64,000 nt of DNA, taken from NCBI GenBank assembly GCA_029207755.1, contig JARCOQ010000006.1, positions 71,956,093 to 72,020,092 of the forward strand. The letters run 5' to 3'. Source of the DNA: Chamaea fasciata. Taxonomy: Eukaryota; Chordata; Aves; Passeriformes; Sylviidae. Shown here one piece after another: positions 13,501 to 25,413 of this stretch; the stretch's first letter is position 1; every line of letters begins with the position of its first letter. The position numbers and the translations under genes are program-made. The notes under the pieces were generated by a model. It was not told the DNA's origin and ran no database searches. It worked only from the letters and a program-made list of their open reading frames with translations.

Positions 13501-14101
13501 TGTTTTTTAATCCTAAATATTTTTTCAGCAATAACCTAAGTGCTTTGTTGGTGCTGTTGATGGAAATACACAAATCAGTAATTGTTTAAGTGCCACCATA
13601 TGTTCAGCTGTAGCACTGCCTTGTACAGAGGCACAGCAGAAATTTTGCTAACAATTACACCTTCAAGTTCATGATTTAAACCACCATGAAACAGATATTA
13701 ATATCTACTGTGGATATTCTTCCAGCTCAAGTGTAAAGGTGATATCAATCAAGATAAAACTTTTCACGGGATTAAGCCTTTGCATAAATATTAATCCTTT
13801 TACTCTGTCTAGAGCTGTGAAGAGCTTCATAATATAGGCCACTTCCTATTTTACATTTTAGGAGCATGAACTGCTTATAGTGCGTTTCTGTAATGAAATG
13901 TGCACTGCTAATGTGATTTTTTTTTTCTTTTGCACAACACTTTAAAAATATTAGCTTCAATTTTTGAGCTAATTATTAAAATCTGCTTTCAGTGAGAAAA
14001 AACGCTCAAAAGCACCATCTGTTTTCATAGAAATAACTGTGTATTTTAAATAGGAACTATTCTTTTATTTTTTTGTTGAAAACTGAATGGTTGTGCTGCA
14101 C

Positions 14102-14135
14102 AATAATTTATATTATGTGGTATGCATAAATTATT
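14102..14135. repeat. AT-rich inverted repeat
   Basis: AATAATTTAT (14102-14111) and ATAAATTATT (14126-14135) are exact reverse complements around 14 bases. The AT-only arms make chance origin quite possible. Confidence 0.6.
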
Positions 14136-14888
14136 TTTTTTAACCATTTCATTAGATCTCTATGCAGTTTTCTGAGGCAAATGCCATTCATAAGCAATGA
14201 ATGTTTGAATCGAGTAATTACTCAGAAAACCTCCAGTATTATCCTGAACTATGTAAGAAGAGTTGTCTTTTTAGTACTGGCATGTCAGCAAAACAGCTCA
14301 TCACCCATTAACTGCCTCATTCCATTGTGCTTCACAGCCATGCTCAATCTCTATAAACCGAAGGAAGGCAATCTTAGTATGGGAGCCTTGACTACAAAAA
14401 GAACCCCACATCTTCTCTTCAGTTTCTGCAGCTCCTAACGTTGAATTTCCTGTACAGCATGCACTTTGTGGCTGTCAATTTGCAAAAGGTGCACTAGTCC
14501 AAAAATAAGCACAGCTTCAGAATACGTTTGATTACTGTTCGGAAAAACAACTGCCAATTAGCTGATTACAAAAAGCATTAATCTTAAAAACAATGTCTCT
14601 CACTGTGCTGAAACCCTATAAATATCTAAAATTTGCTTGGATGCCAACTTCACCATCCATACCACTTGTGTCACATAATAACCAGTTCCTGCTTCAGAAT
14701 AACTGAAGAAATGGCAATCTTACTTTTAGATAAATATACTGATTGTCATGGAGTTGTAAATCTGTTGGGAGACAAAGTTTTCCTGCTGCAGAGAACAGTA
14801 AATACCACCTGTGTTTCCAATTACACTTGTCTGCTCAGGGAAGGTGGGATTTTTCTCTCCCTTCAAGGCTATTCCTTTAGGAGAAACA

Positions 14889-14981
14889 ATAAAAAAAAAA
14901 AAAAGCTATGACTGTGACACTGAGCCTACCAAGCAGGACTGCACAGATTTTAAGATCTAATACCTAAAAAAAAAAAAAAAT
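14889..14981 (+). repeat. two poly-A tracts just left of the LTR
   Basis: An A run preceded by CAAT (so containing AATAAA) lies at about 14889-14904 and a second A run at about 14968-14981, 30 bases before the LTR start at 15011. They could be retrotransposition tails or simple homopolymers. No recognisable inserted body precedes them. Confidence 0.7.
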
Positions 14982-15010
14982 TATATTCTTTCACCTCACC
15001 CTCAAATGTT

Positions 15011-15500
15011 TGTGGTGGGTTGACCTTGTCCAGATGTGACGATCCCCCACCCAGGCAGCTGCTCGCTCTCTCTCCACAACAGAACAGGGTGATAAAACAA
15101 GATGAAAAAGCTCATGGGTCAAGATAAAGACAGGGTGATTATTTTCCATTTATGATCGCAGGCAAAACAGATCTAAGGATAAATTAGTTTAGTGTAACAC
15201 CAATTAAAAATAAAGATGGATGATGTGGGGAAAAGAAAAAAAGTAAAAAAGCTAAAATAACTTCCCCCGCCACCATCCCTTCTCTTTAGGCCAAACATCA
15301 ATCCTTCATTCCATATTCCTCTACCTCCTCCTCCCACAACCAAGTGGCACAGAGGGCATGAGGAAAAGAGGGTTGTGACTAATCAGTAAAGTGTCTTTTC
15401 TGTTTCTCCTTCCTCATATTTTTCCTCTGCTACAGCATGGGTCCTCCCCATGGGCTCCAGCCCTTCTGGATAAACCAGGAATCGGTCCCTCCAAAGGCTA
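15011..15500. mobile_element. Endogenous-retrovirus LTR fragment, avian type
   Basis: The sequence starts abruptly at TGTGGTGGGTTGACC. It continues with the block order I associate with a widespread bird LTR family: a Cys/Leu-codon-like pyrimidine-rich start, then CTCATGGGTCAAGATAAAGA with CAGGGTGATTA, a GGCAAAACAGA motif, an A-rich stretch, a run of CTTCCCCC, and then the repeated 'CTCC-AGC...TGGGTCC..CCATGGGCTCCAG' type motif near 15440-15470. The TG at the start fits an LTR terminus. The 3' boundary is unclear and the terminal CA end is missing or unrecognisable, so this is a truncated and diverged copy. No gag, pol or env sequence lies beside it, so it contributes no viral protein. The family name is left open because I cannot search a repeat library. 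Confidence 0.65.
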
Positions 15501-17253
15501 ATCTGATATTCCATGTCTGACAGACAGGATTTCACATGTGTTTAAGGCATGCACTTGTCTCAACCCATTTCACTCACTTTATCTCATCCTGGAAAGGGTA
15601 CACAACTTATTATGTTCAAGTTTAGTTCCTCAAATCTGCAAGACCTAGACAACATTGGATTGGAAGCAGAAATAATGTACTAATTATTTTGGCACAGGCT
15701 TCCTGAAAGACACTTCTTCAAAGTAGCTCACCATCTTGAAAACCATCCAAAAACTCAGTTATCCCCAAACTGCATTTAAAATAGAGCTACAAAGCAGCCA
15801 AATTCTGGCAATTACTAGAAGTAGTCTGTGTCAAGACAGGGCTTGTGATAAAAACTCGAGATGAATTAGAGACAGAAAAAATGTGATGTGACAAAAATCT
15901 CATTGCTCCATTCCTGTCTATCTTAATATTTCTCCAAGCAAGCTCTTACCTGTCTATGTAATTAAATTACCAGTGATGTTACAAGCTCAGGACCCAAGGA
16001 CTTAATTTGCAGGTGTCAATCATTTTCAAAGAGCCCCGTTCATAGGTGGAAATGCCACAAATTAAACAATGACATGTCCTTGATAGTGCTGGCAATGACA
16101 GCAGCTCTTTACCAGTCTTTTAGAGAAAAACAAAACCATTTTCTCCACTTAGAAATAATCAACTTGAGTCTAGGTTGAGTTTATCTCAATAGGTCACCTG
16201 ATGCAATTACATGGGTCTTGCCAAGGGTAGCCACCAAATTTGCTGCTAACACACTGCACATCACAGTTATAACGCAGGCTTCATATGAAAATAATTGATT
16301 TTTCTCAAGATGAAGTGCACTACTTCTAGAACCATTTGAAATGTGCATTGTGTCAGCTTTTACCTATCCAGTTTTACAGATGAAAGTCACTGAAAACCTT
16401 CTGGGATGTTTCTACACTGTATTTCTCATGTGTTAACCGTAAGATTAAAAAAATTTCCTTGAAAGTAACACAGGTTTCCCAAAATACAAATTCCGAATGA
16501 TGAGGTACTATGAAGATATGAAGTTCATTTTAATGCAGCTTGGCTTCTTTTCTAAAAACCCCTGACAAGATACCATCCAAAGCATTTCCTAATGTAAAGG
16601 AAACACAAAACCTTCATTTTCCATACAATATAAACCATAGCTATAGTTTCAGCAAACATTCAGAATTGAAATATGTCTGCAATGTAAAATGATAGAAGGA
16701 GACCAGTGAGAAGACTCAGATCTCCGTTTTGTGAAGAAGGTGGGAATTTATCTTCAAATCCTTTAGCTTATCAGAAGATGCACAGGGCTTGCTACACTGG
16801 CAGTCTGCAGTTCAAAAGTCATCTCTGCTAGAATATTCACCCTTTTTTTCTCTTCAAAATCCTTATTAAGGAGCAAGACCTCATAACTTCAGCTACAGGA
16901 AAATACAACTTCTCTGTAGGTGAAAAGGCAGTACATTTTTAGCTTTACATCTCCAAAGAAACTTATACCTCTGCACGTAATTCTCCATGTCCGAGGAGAC
17001 TGACAAGCACAGAAATTTACAGTTGTAAGGATTTCAAGGCTCAGGAGACCCAGCAAGCAGGATAACTTCTCCTGGTGAAGAAGATATATACATTCATGGT
17101 ATGTGGGTAATGTGCTCTGGTCCTGAGGCATCAGCTGGCTCTGAAGGCAGCAACTCTATCACTCAAAACTGGGACTTCTTTAGTAGGAGAGAGGTTAAAA
17201 CTCATGTAAATTACATTTATCGTGGTAATAAAAGGTAGTTTATGAAACAGGGG

Positions 17254-17274
17254 TTACAATACAATACAATACAT
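17254..17274 (+). repeat. (TACAA)n microsatellite, about four units
   Basis: TTACAATACAATACAATACA shows a clean 5-base period. It lies directly left of a perfect minus-strand splice-donor motif at 17281-17287. Confidence 0.8.
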
Positions 17275-17286
17275 TATCATACTTAC

Positions 17287-17382
17287 CTGAATAACTAGAC
17301 AATGAAAGATAAATTTCTCCTACCCTTCCAGCCTTCAGGGGTTTTTAAAGCAATTGTCTTCTACAAGAGACTTTTTTGTGTT
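17287..17382 (-). other. candidate non-coding exon, minus strand (96 nt)
   Basis: The donor CAG|GTAAGTAT is a perfect match to consensus and the acceptor CCATGCTTTCTTAG is fair. All three frames contain stops, so it can only be a non-coding or untranslated exon, or a cryptic pair of sites. Confidence 0.15.
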
Positions 17383-17581
17383 CTAAGAAAGCATGGATGA
17401 GATTCCAGGGCTTTAATTCTGATCAACTGATAAGATAAGAAATGGCGAACAAAATTCTTCCCCATTTTTATCCCTGTCAGAAGACACAACTCTCACAGCT
17501 ACAAAGGCAGAACATTAAAAATACACTGTTAATTTACGTGGATAATTTAGTGATTAATTATGGCACCTCGAATATTTAAAA

Positions 17582-17596
17582 CACGTGGTGCCACGT
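17582..17596. promoter_or_regulatory. E-box with inverted ACGTGG repeat
   Basis: CACGTG (17582-17587) sits within ACGTGG-TG-CCACGT, a 14-base palindrome of two ACGTGG half sites. Such motifs suit bHLH or bHLH-PAS dimers. CpG-containing sites are scarce in this part of the window, so retention is mildly notable. Confidence 0.25.
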
Positions 17597-17772
17597 TACT
17601 GAATTTTTTACCAGCCTAATCTGCTACAAAACTATTCTACCTGGCAAAAACATGTTTCTCTTTTTTTTTATCATAAGCAGGTAAATATTGGAAAAGATAA
17701 AGCTATGAAGTTTAGGGCCTACAAAGTGCTGCACACAACCATGACTATTTCTTACAAACCTCAGTCACCAGT

Positions 17773-18222
17773 GTGACAATCAACTTTAAAACTTGGAGTT
17801 TTCCACAGCAATCATCATGCAAAGCAAAGGAAACAGGAGCTTGTGAAGAATTGCACCATACAGTTTCTGCAGTGTTTTCCATAAAGGATGAGTTTTATTC
17901 CATGAAATGTATAATTCAATGCCAGCTTCCTTCATTATTCACTGGTGCAATTGAAGATGGTACAAAAAATCAGCAGAACATGAACTTTATGGTTTTGGGG
18001 ATTCAGGATCTGTGGGTAACTGTGGTGACCTTATTCCAGATCAAAGCTTCCCACACTCAATCACCGCTTTTCTCTTACTCCTTGCTGTATCAAAAGCCAG
18101 CATCAGGGCAGAGAAAGTCCTTAAATCCTAAGAAAAACAAAGGAAAGGGAATAAAACCCTTCCTCCTCCCAACTCAAGGCATTCAGCAGTTGGTCAGAGC
18201 TCACCACCATAGATGCAGCTAA
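17773..18222 (+). other. unrecognised 149-codon ORF, probably spurious
   Basis: Longer than most frames here, but with no motif, no start context and no neighbouring splice signals that support it. A lysine-rich patch (KSLNPKKNKGKGIKP) comes from an A-rich stretch. It is listed only because it is the longest feature between 15.5 and 23 kb. Confidence 0.08.
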
Positions 18223-20552
18223 GAAACAATAATCAGCCCCACTCTTCCTTTCCATTTACCTGTCTATCAGAAAGGAAAAGATACAAAAGGCTGGAAAGAA
18301 AGATACTTCTTTCCTTCCAGTCAGCCAGAGGTGGTTATTGAATCGATGGCAGCAGACATCAGCCAACAAATGAAAAAGGCTTATGTCATTAAATTATTAA
18401 ATATAAGCAGGGTGACAAGGGACAAAAGCCCTCTCCCTGTGCTTTTCTTCCAGGTAGCATGTCAACAAAATGGGAATAAATGGCAATGTCCTTTTTTGTT
18501 CACTCATCATAAAAGGAACTACCTTGATAGTAATTAAGAATGCCACTCTGCTGCTATAGCCACTATTTCTGAAACCAATAACATGCAAAAATATTTGAAA
18601 TAATTTAGGCTATATCATATTCAGTAATTACATGAAAAAGCAAACGAAATTCTCTTTTTACTCAGGTGGCAAAACCAACTAATTAGACAAATAGTCAAAA
18701 AACCCTATTCAGTTTCTACCAGAAACTTTGGTACTTAAATACTGAATCCTTTTTTATATATAGTTTCTACACAGCTAAGCCTATGCTTTTTGAATTTAAC
18801 CAAGAAAAAGTATGAAAAAAATAATAAGTTTTCATTTGAAAAACTAAACAAGCTCAACTTAAACTGGGAGAAGCTAGAAAACACAAAGGAAATAAACTTT
18901 CAGGGAAAACAAATCAATTTTGCTCCAAAATTGTAAACTACCAAAAAAAAAAGTACTTTTTGTCTTGATGTGGCAATGGCATAAAGTCACAGGGACTACA
19001 GTAAATATTCAGTTACTGCATCATCAGTGTGACTGCAACTGTACACACGGATGTCAACCCCTAAAAGCTAAAACTGTACCCGAGTTCTGTAATTGAAGTT
19101 GCAAGAATAACCAAAACCACACTGACTGTAGTTATGAAGAGCAGAAATTTTCTCTGCCATTTAAACTGAGATTAGCAAGAGGCAAAGCACACCCAACACA
19201 CCAACCCAGGAGATCGTCAGTCTGAACTAGATTTAAATTTAAAAAATGTTGAAATCTGTCTGGAATTCTTACACTTGATACAGCCTTTGCAAGCTTATTT
19301 CCACCAGTCCCAGACAAATCAGTGTTGTTTAAATCCAGGCTTTTCCCTTTCAGACTGGCATCAAGAACTCACCATGTCCTCCACATCATGTGAAGCAAAT
19401 CCACGTTAAGAGGAAATCTGTGTTGAGAGCTACAATTCAGCTCCGCATAACAATTACTCGTTTCAACACAGTTTGGAAGGAATAGAAGTAAGTAGAATAT
19501 TTATAAAATGGTACTTTCTTGAGAGGGAGCATGATTACTCCACTGATTGGACTGATTTGTTGACAGCCTTCAAGTATCCTCAAACTAACACCATTTATGA
19601 TTTTTTTGTAACCTTTCCCAGTTGCCTCAAGTATTGCACTTTATTATAGTGAAAAATGTAGAGTTCCATGCAGTACAAAGGAAAAATACATCAATGAGTT
19701 TTTATAGAAATGCAAATGGGTACATGCAGGAGACAAATTCTAGGGAAAATTATTTGTCACTGAAAACAAATATTTTAAAATTGGACACATACTGGAAAGT
19801 TTTGCAGTCTTTCTGTCTGAAAAGGAGGGTAGTTTATGCAAGCAAAGACACAAACACTGAACAAAACTGGGTTCCATTTGCCCAAATATTTTCTATTCTG
19901 CAATTTTAGAGTCAAGTGAAACAATACCAGCAGTTTAAGCTGCATTTGGCTCCTTCAGCTACCTAAAATCTTCTGGATTCAAGGATGCAAATATTACCAA
20001 GTAACAAAGACAACTATTTAAGCTGTTAATGTAAGACACTAGAGAGCAAACAGCTGTAGTTTTAGTGTCATGAAAGCTAAATTACACATTTTATATTAGT
20101 GAATTGGAATTATATTTAACACAAAAGTTACCAGATGTCTTTTTTCCTATTTTTATATGACTATGATCCGAAATAAGGTTTAATATTGAGTACAGTTACA
20201 TTCAACCATTCTTATTTTGGCATGGCCAGGTTCCTGGTGCTGAAGGGAACATCCAAATGGATTTCTATGAAGTGGATATACTCCTCCTGCCAAGCAAGGT
20301 GTCTGGTCACACAGAGCTCTAGACAGGATAATTGTCTACTATGGTAAATTATTCATTCTTTGTTTGATAGTTACTTCTAGAGAAGATTCTAGTACTTTGT
20401 GCATTGGTGAAAGATTCCTGGCTGAAAGTCCTGAAGAATAAAATTAAGAAGTCCAAATGCACCAACATGGCTTTATCATAGTGAAGGACAGCACTAAAAT
20501 AGGGGAAAAAAAATCTTACTTGGCTTCTTTACAACTCAGTCAACAGAGAGGC

Positions 20553-20568
20553 TAATTAGTACTAATTA
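20553..20568. promoter_or_regulatory. perfect palindrome of paired TAAT homeodomain cores
   Basis: TAATTAGTACTAATTA is a perfect 16-bp palindrome made of two TAATTAG half sites facing each other around TA. TAATTA is the core recognised by many homeodomain proteins, and inverted pairs suit cooperative dimers. The palindrome is seen directly; binding is inference. The surrounding DNA is non-coding. Confidence 0.3.
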
Positions 20569-23141
20569 TAACTGCTGCTTTACAGCATACATTCAAAAAG
20601 ACACTGTTCTCTCCTTGATGGTATTTATCAGGGTTGTCCCTGTAACAGCAACTAAATGCTATTAAGAAGATGTCAGCTTTTCTCTCTATTATATGGAAAA
20701 ACACTAAAAGGAGACCTTTACCTCTGAGTTAATGCTATGGACTAGACACAAGTTACAAAACCATGTTTGAGGAAAAGAAAAACAGAAGTGGACTTGATTT
20801 AAATTAGAATTTCTCATATTAAGAGTCAATTTTTTCCTGGACCAGGAAATGCCAAAGCCTCTTGCCTATCACTTTTCCAAGCACCTGGTAAGAGTCAAGC
20901 ATCTGTTAAGTCAGAACTCCTAACTTTTGTAGTGAGCAGCAAACCTCAACCCCATTATGTTGCTTCCTCTGTTGATGCAAGCCTTTGAAGCTGCAAAGCA
21001 GAACAGTATTTTGGCTGCACTAATATAAACTACAGATGAGCAGAGATGTACACTTAAGCTTCATAAGGAATATGATTCCTGGTTTGCCTGGCTCGGCATC
21101 CCAATGAAACTGAGAAGCTGAACAAGCTCATTAAGACAGTGTGATACCTGCAGCTGGATCACACTGGGGAAGTATTTCCAAAGGTTTCAGTTCCCATCGC
21201 TGACTTGCTACCACACTGGGGAAGGCAACACACCTCAAAGCTCAGAGGCACCACCACATTGCACTCACAAGAGCTTGCTAACCTTGGTGCTGCTTTACAC
21301 AGATATCCAGCAGCAATTCAGACAGATGGCATTGCATTTGGTCACTGAGATGGGCTATGTAAACACATCTGACCTAATCTTTTCCCTTCCTTCCCCAATG
21401 CCTCTCCCAAAAGGTAGGCCACCAGTGCCTAGATAGCAACTGCACACCAGGTCATATGAGAAAATACAGCCTTAGATAGGAAGGAGGTTTGTGTACAACA
21501 GAAGAGAGTAATGCTAAGTGATGCCCAAAATGGAATTAGAGGATGACTTTTAGTGATCTGCATAGAAATGGTTTGTTGCACACTACCAAATCTCTCTCAT
21601 TCTAAGGCAGCTCTTGTCTTTTTACTCGTGTTCATGCTCATGTGAGCACTGAGATTTTGACATGTTAAGACTTGATGCTTGGCTGAAGCAGCTTAGTTCA
21701 TGACACTGTCAGTATACAAATCCTGCTCTTCCACACACAGAAAAAGAAGTGCCAAAGGAAAGGATTTGTGATTTGCACTCAAAGACATACCTCAGTCCAG
21801 CAATAGGAAAAGCTGAAGAGTGAGGAACAACTGAATGCCTGTACTCCTTGGGAATTTGGAAATTCCAGGGAAGATCACTGCTGCCTGGACTAAGTGCTAC
21901 TTGTTTTCTTGTACACAACCACAGACTGACTTGCTTTCTGTTTAATACACAAGAGATTTACTCAAATTTTCTAACGTTCTTACAGCACTTTGCTAGAGAA
22001 CATGAACACCTGGCTTGATCTCCCTCTCTGCCTTTCCCAGCTGAGACTTGTAGTCCTGGGAGAGAGAGTACAGGTGCCAGTTTCTGTTCAGCAAGATGGG
22101 GACTCCTGTGGTAAAAGAGATTTCAGCCTTGTACAGTATCTATTTGGTTTGCATCTGTTCTCTGTGACCATCAGTGATCCACAGCTCACAGCCACAGAAG
22201 GCAAGAAAATAGAATGTCAAAGTGAAGAGATGGAGCAAACAAAGCACTAGGTACCTTAATGCACTTCAAGCCACCAGAAGGGGAACTAATTGCCTGCTTT
22301 TTTCATACGTTTTTAAAATATTTACTTTGGTTGGATTTTTATTGAGTATCTACAAGAAAGAACGTGGTGTTCTCTGCTGAGGGAGAAGAAAGGCAAGAAG
22401 GCCATGCTTTCCAAATGCACAACACACAAGTTTAATGTGTGCAGCAGAGCTGTAAATCTCGCATGCTCCCATTTAATTTTTGAACCTGATGTGGTGCACT
22501 ACTTTGCAGTTTGTGTGTGTGGAAATTCAAAGAAGATTTTCATCTCCTCACTGTAACACTAATCTCAGATCTAAGTCTCTCAAAATTTCACAAAAATGCT
22601 GGTTTTAGGATTTTTGTATTATATTAACCTCTCTAGAAAAAAAACCCCACTCAACTTTTTTATGAAGACTTCATCCTTTGCCTAGTGTTGGAGAAGCCAC
22701 CTGCCATCTGTCAAGTCAAAAAGGACTTTGTTAACAGGCTAAAACATTTTGTTGCACTCGAAAAGGAAGTGGATTTTTGAGACCTTGGTAAGGACAGGAG
22801 CTGGCAGTTTGTCATCTCGAATTCTTGCCACCAAATCTTCCCCCTCCACAAGCCTATAGAATTTTAATATTTTTGCTAATTCATCCTTGGAATTTGACAA
22901 CTAATCTATACCATTATCAACAAGTGACATCTACCCACTTGGATAACCAAGTGATAACTGTGTGATACTACACAGTTTACTTGCAAGTCAGGAAAAAAAC
23001 TCCGCTGCAGTAAGGATTGAGGGTTTTTTAAATCAAGCATGTAAGAGCAATGCTCATAGAGCACTGATGAGCAAGTACTGTCAGGCTTGTCAGACAGCTT
23101 CTCTGAACAGTATTTAGCAGTTTGACACTAATAAGCTTCAG

Positions 23142-23341
23142 TTTGAATGCCACGTGTGGAGTCAACATCTGAATACCAACAGTTTCAAACCTACATGGAA
23201 TAGGGAATTAGAAATCCTCAGCACAGGGCAAAACAAAACAAATTGCAAGGAGAAGAGCTCCTTAGGTTTACCACCAAGGCAACATGTCCAACTTTCAAGA
23301 GTGTCCCTCGGGAACAAATTTATCAGAGGGAAAACACATAG
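23142..23341 (+). other. candidate exon, plus strand (200 nt), open throughout
   Basis: It is preceded by CACTAATAAGCTTCAG, a good branch point but a short pyrimidine tract, and ends at ATAG|GTAAGT, a near-ideal donor. One frame is open from acceptor to donor (start FECHVWSQHLNTNSFKP); without splicing the TAA of GTAAGT closes it. The peptide is polar, lysine/asparagine-rich and unrecognised. No phase-matched partner was identified, so it is weaker than the clusters at 34 and 47-53 kb. Confidence 0.2.
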
Positions 23342-25016
23342 GTAAGTATTAGGAACCAAAACACTGGGATTTTTTCCCTGTCATCCTTCAAGGAAGCTTG
23401 TTCCTGAGCCAAGAGCAGACACTTGGTAATGTGTCCATCCTTTCATCCTCTTTGACAGAGGTAGAAAAGCAGAGTTCTCTTGGAGGACCTGTAGCCTATT
23501 TGGACCTCACTCTAGCAAAAACTTCATTATCCTGAGATTATTCCTATCACCATCTTGGCATCACTCAAGTAATAATTCAAAGAACTAATGAGTCTGCTCC
23601 TGAGAATTTACAGTGAATCCTTCAGTGTTTTGATGCACGTTCAGCCTTTAGATTAAATAATTGATTATCATTAAATTAGACTATCAGACTGAGGAATACA
23701 CATAACATACTAAAGCCTACCCTTAGTCTTTCCTCCTCCCAGATCTATTAAAATCCCAAATTGGTAGATTTATTGAGCTCTGTTAGCAAAACAACATGCC
23801 AATACCCCTCCTAACCAAAATATTTGCTGAAATGCTAGATATTAACTAAGTTCCCTCCTTAATAATTAAGAAAATTTCTTGTGCAATATTTTAACAAGTT
23901 AACTGCTGAGGACAGTTATCATTTCTTAATGACTTAGACAAGTAGAATTGTCAATGTAAAAATTCAAGTAGTTCAATCAAGTAGACAAAAATGCCAAGAA
24001 ACACCCATCCCATTAGTTTATTTGAATTATCTCAAGTTTTGAAATTATAGGCAGCTGTCATTTAAAATAATGGTAAAACACCATAATTTAATTGCCTGCA
24101 CTTAACTGAAGCTGAGTCTGTTCAGACCGGTAAGCTGACTTCCCCTAACTCTAAAATACATTTTTACAAGTTGCTTTCCTTTCCTTCCAAGGAGTAATCT
24201 ACTGAACGCAGCATTCATAGAGATTTTCTTCTGGTTTCAGCTAAATGCCACTCCTGAAAACACAGATTTCTCCTATCAGAGAAAGCAGACAGTGCTTAGT
24301 AGCCTGTGTAAATGAAAGACAGAAGTTTGTCTCTAAGTCAAAAGAAGGAATCTTTGGCCAATTACTTCGCTTTTATGGGCAATACTCAAGGATTAATCAT
24401 GGCATGTTATTGACTCGGGTTCATTTTCATAGACTCTTCTTGTTACATTCTTTGGACTTTACATCAGGAAGATGAAGAGTTCCCAGTAAAGCCATTCAAG
24501 GAAGGCAGCTAAGTACCATCAGGGTGGCTGCATAATCCATGTAGTATTGGATCAAACAGCAGCATAAAAACAATCAAGATCAGATGTGAGAAGAGGATTA
24601 AATTTCCCTGAAACCTCCCAGGACAGATGACAGAATTCATGCCAATTTTATGCCACTTTTATGACAGCCATGGGAGGACAAATGACTGATGGTCCAGAAT
24701 AAAATAAGGAGGGGTTGGACAGATGCTACCCTGACAAAAACTCTGGATGAAGAAACCTGGTGCATAAAAAACGCTGCAAGATTTTGGATCCCCCTCCAGT
24801 GAGGGTTTATATTGAAACAACTTTTGACTTCATTTCTTATCTGATTCTGAGTCTTAATGCCAGATTTACTGTATGATTTGCTCTGAGGCCATATGCAGAG
24901 AGATCTTACCAGACTGAATGCATAAATATCCAAGCCTATTTCCTTTCATTCAACACCAGTGACTTTCATGTCAGTAAGCATGAGAAATTCAGCACACAGG
25001 TTTATTCATCAAAGGC

Positions 25017-25235
25017 TCACAGAATAAATCAGCTGTGAAGGGACCTCTAAAAGGCATTTAGTCCAATGCCAGCCCTCAAAGAAACGCTACCTAGTTGAGA
25101 ATGCTCAGGGCCTCTCCAACCCAGGTCTGATCCCCAAGGACTGAGGATTTGAGTTGCCTGCCAGTGTCTGCTTTCCCTCAGATGAAAAAAGTTCTGCCTT
25201 ATATTCTCCCATGTTACAACTTCCAGAATTTATTG
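25017..25235 (-). mobile_element. CR1 LINE 3'-end fragment, older and longer copy
   Basis: The plus strand begins TCACAGAATAAATCAGCTGT and proceeds through GAAGGGACCTCTAAAAGGC, a 'TTTAGTCCAATGCCAGCC' block, GGGCCTCTCCAACCCAGG, and finally AAAGTTCTGCCTTATATTCT with CCCATGTTACAACTTCC. The order and spacing follow the reverse complement of the CR1 3' region. The many substitutions and small deletions indicate an old, non-functional, 5'-truncated insertion. No reverse-transcriptase coding part is present. Together with the copy at 13.4 kb it supports an avian, or at least sauropsid, origin for the window. Confidence 0.75.
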
Positions 25236-25365
25236 TTCCAAATTTGGTTGTAATTAGTCAGTAATTTCAAATAAATTCAGCACAGAATGACAGAAACTGA
25301 TTGCTGGTGAGATTTCACAATTTCAATTTCTACAGGAAACCAAGTTTAAAAAGTGATAAAAAACC

Positions 25366-25413
25366 AAATGATCCCTTTTTTAATGAAAAAAAACCCAAAC
25401 AAATGATCCCTTT
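25366..25413 (+). repeat. direct repeat with 35-bp offset
   Basis: AAATGATCCCTTT occurs at 25366-25378 and 25401-25413, with A-rich sequence between. It is a probable local duplication about 130 bp to the right of the CR1 fragment. Confidence 0.8.

Larger units (their letters stand above)
15501..23141. other. non-coding DNA between the LTR fragment and the 23.1-kb exon-like segment
   Basis: It holds the microsatellite at 17254, the E-box palindrome at 17582 and the TAAT palindrome at 20553. The remaining frames are short and unsupported. It is possible that the degraded 3' part of the LTR runs somewhat beyond 15500. Confidence 0.5.

Noticed and set aside
19373..19430. Minus-strand ATG|GTGAGT donor with an open stretch to its right
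   Set aside because: No convincing acceptor and no phase agreement with other minus-strand segments.
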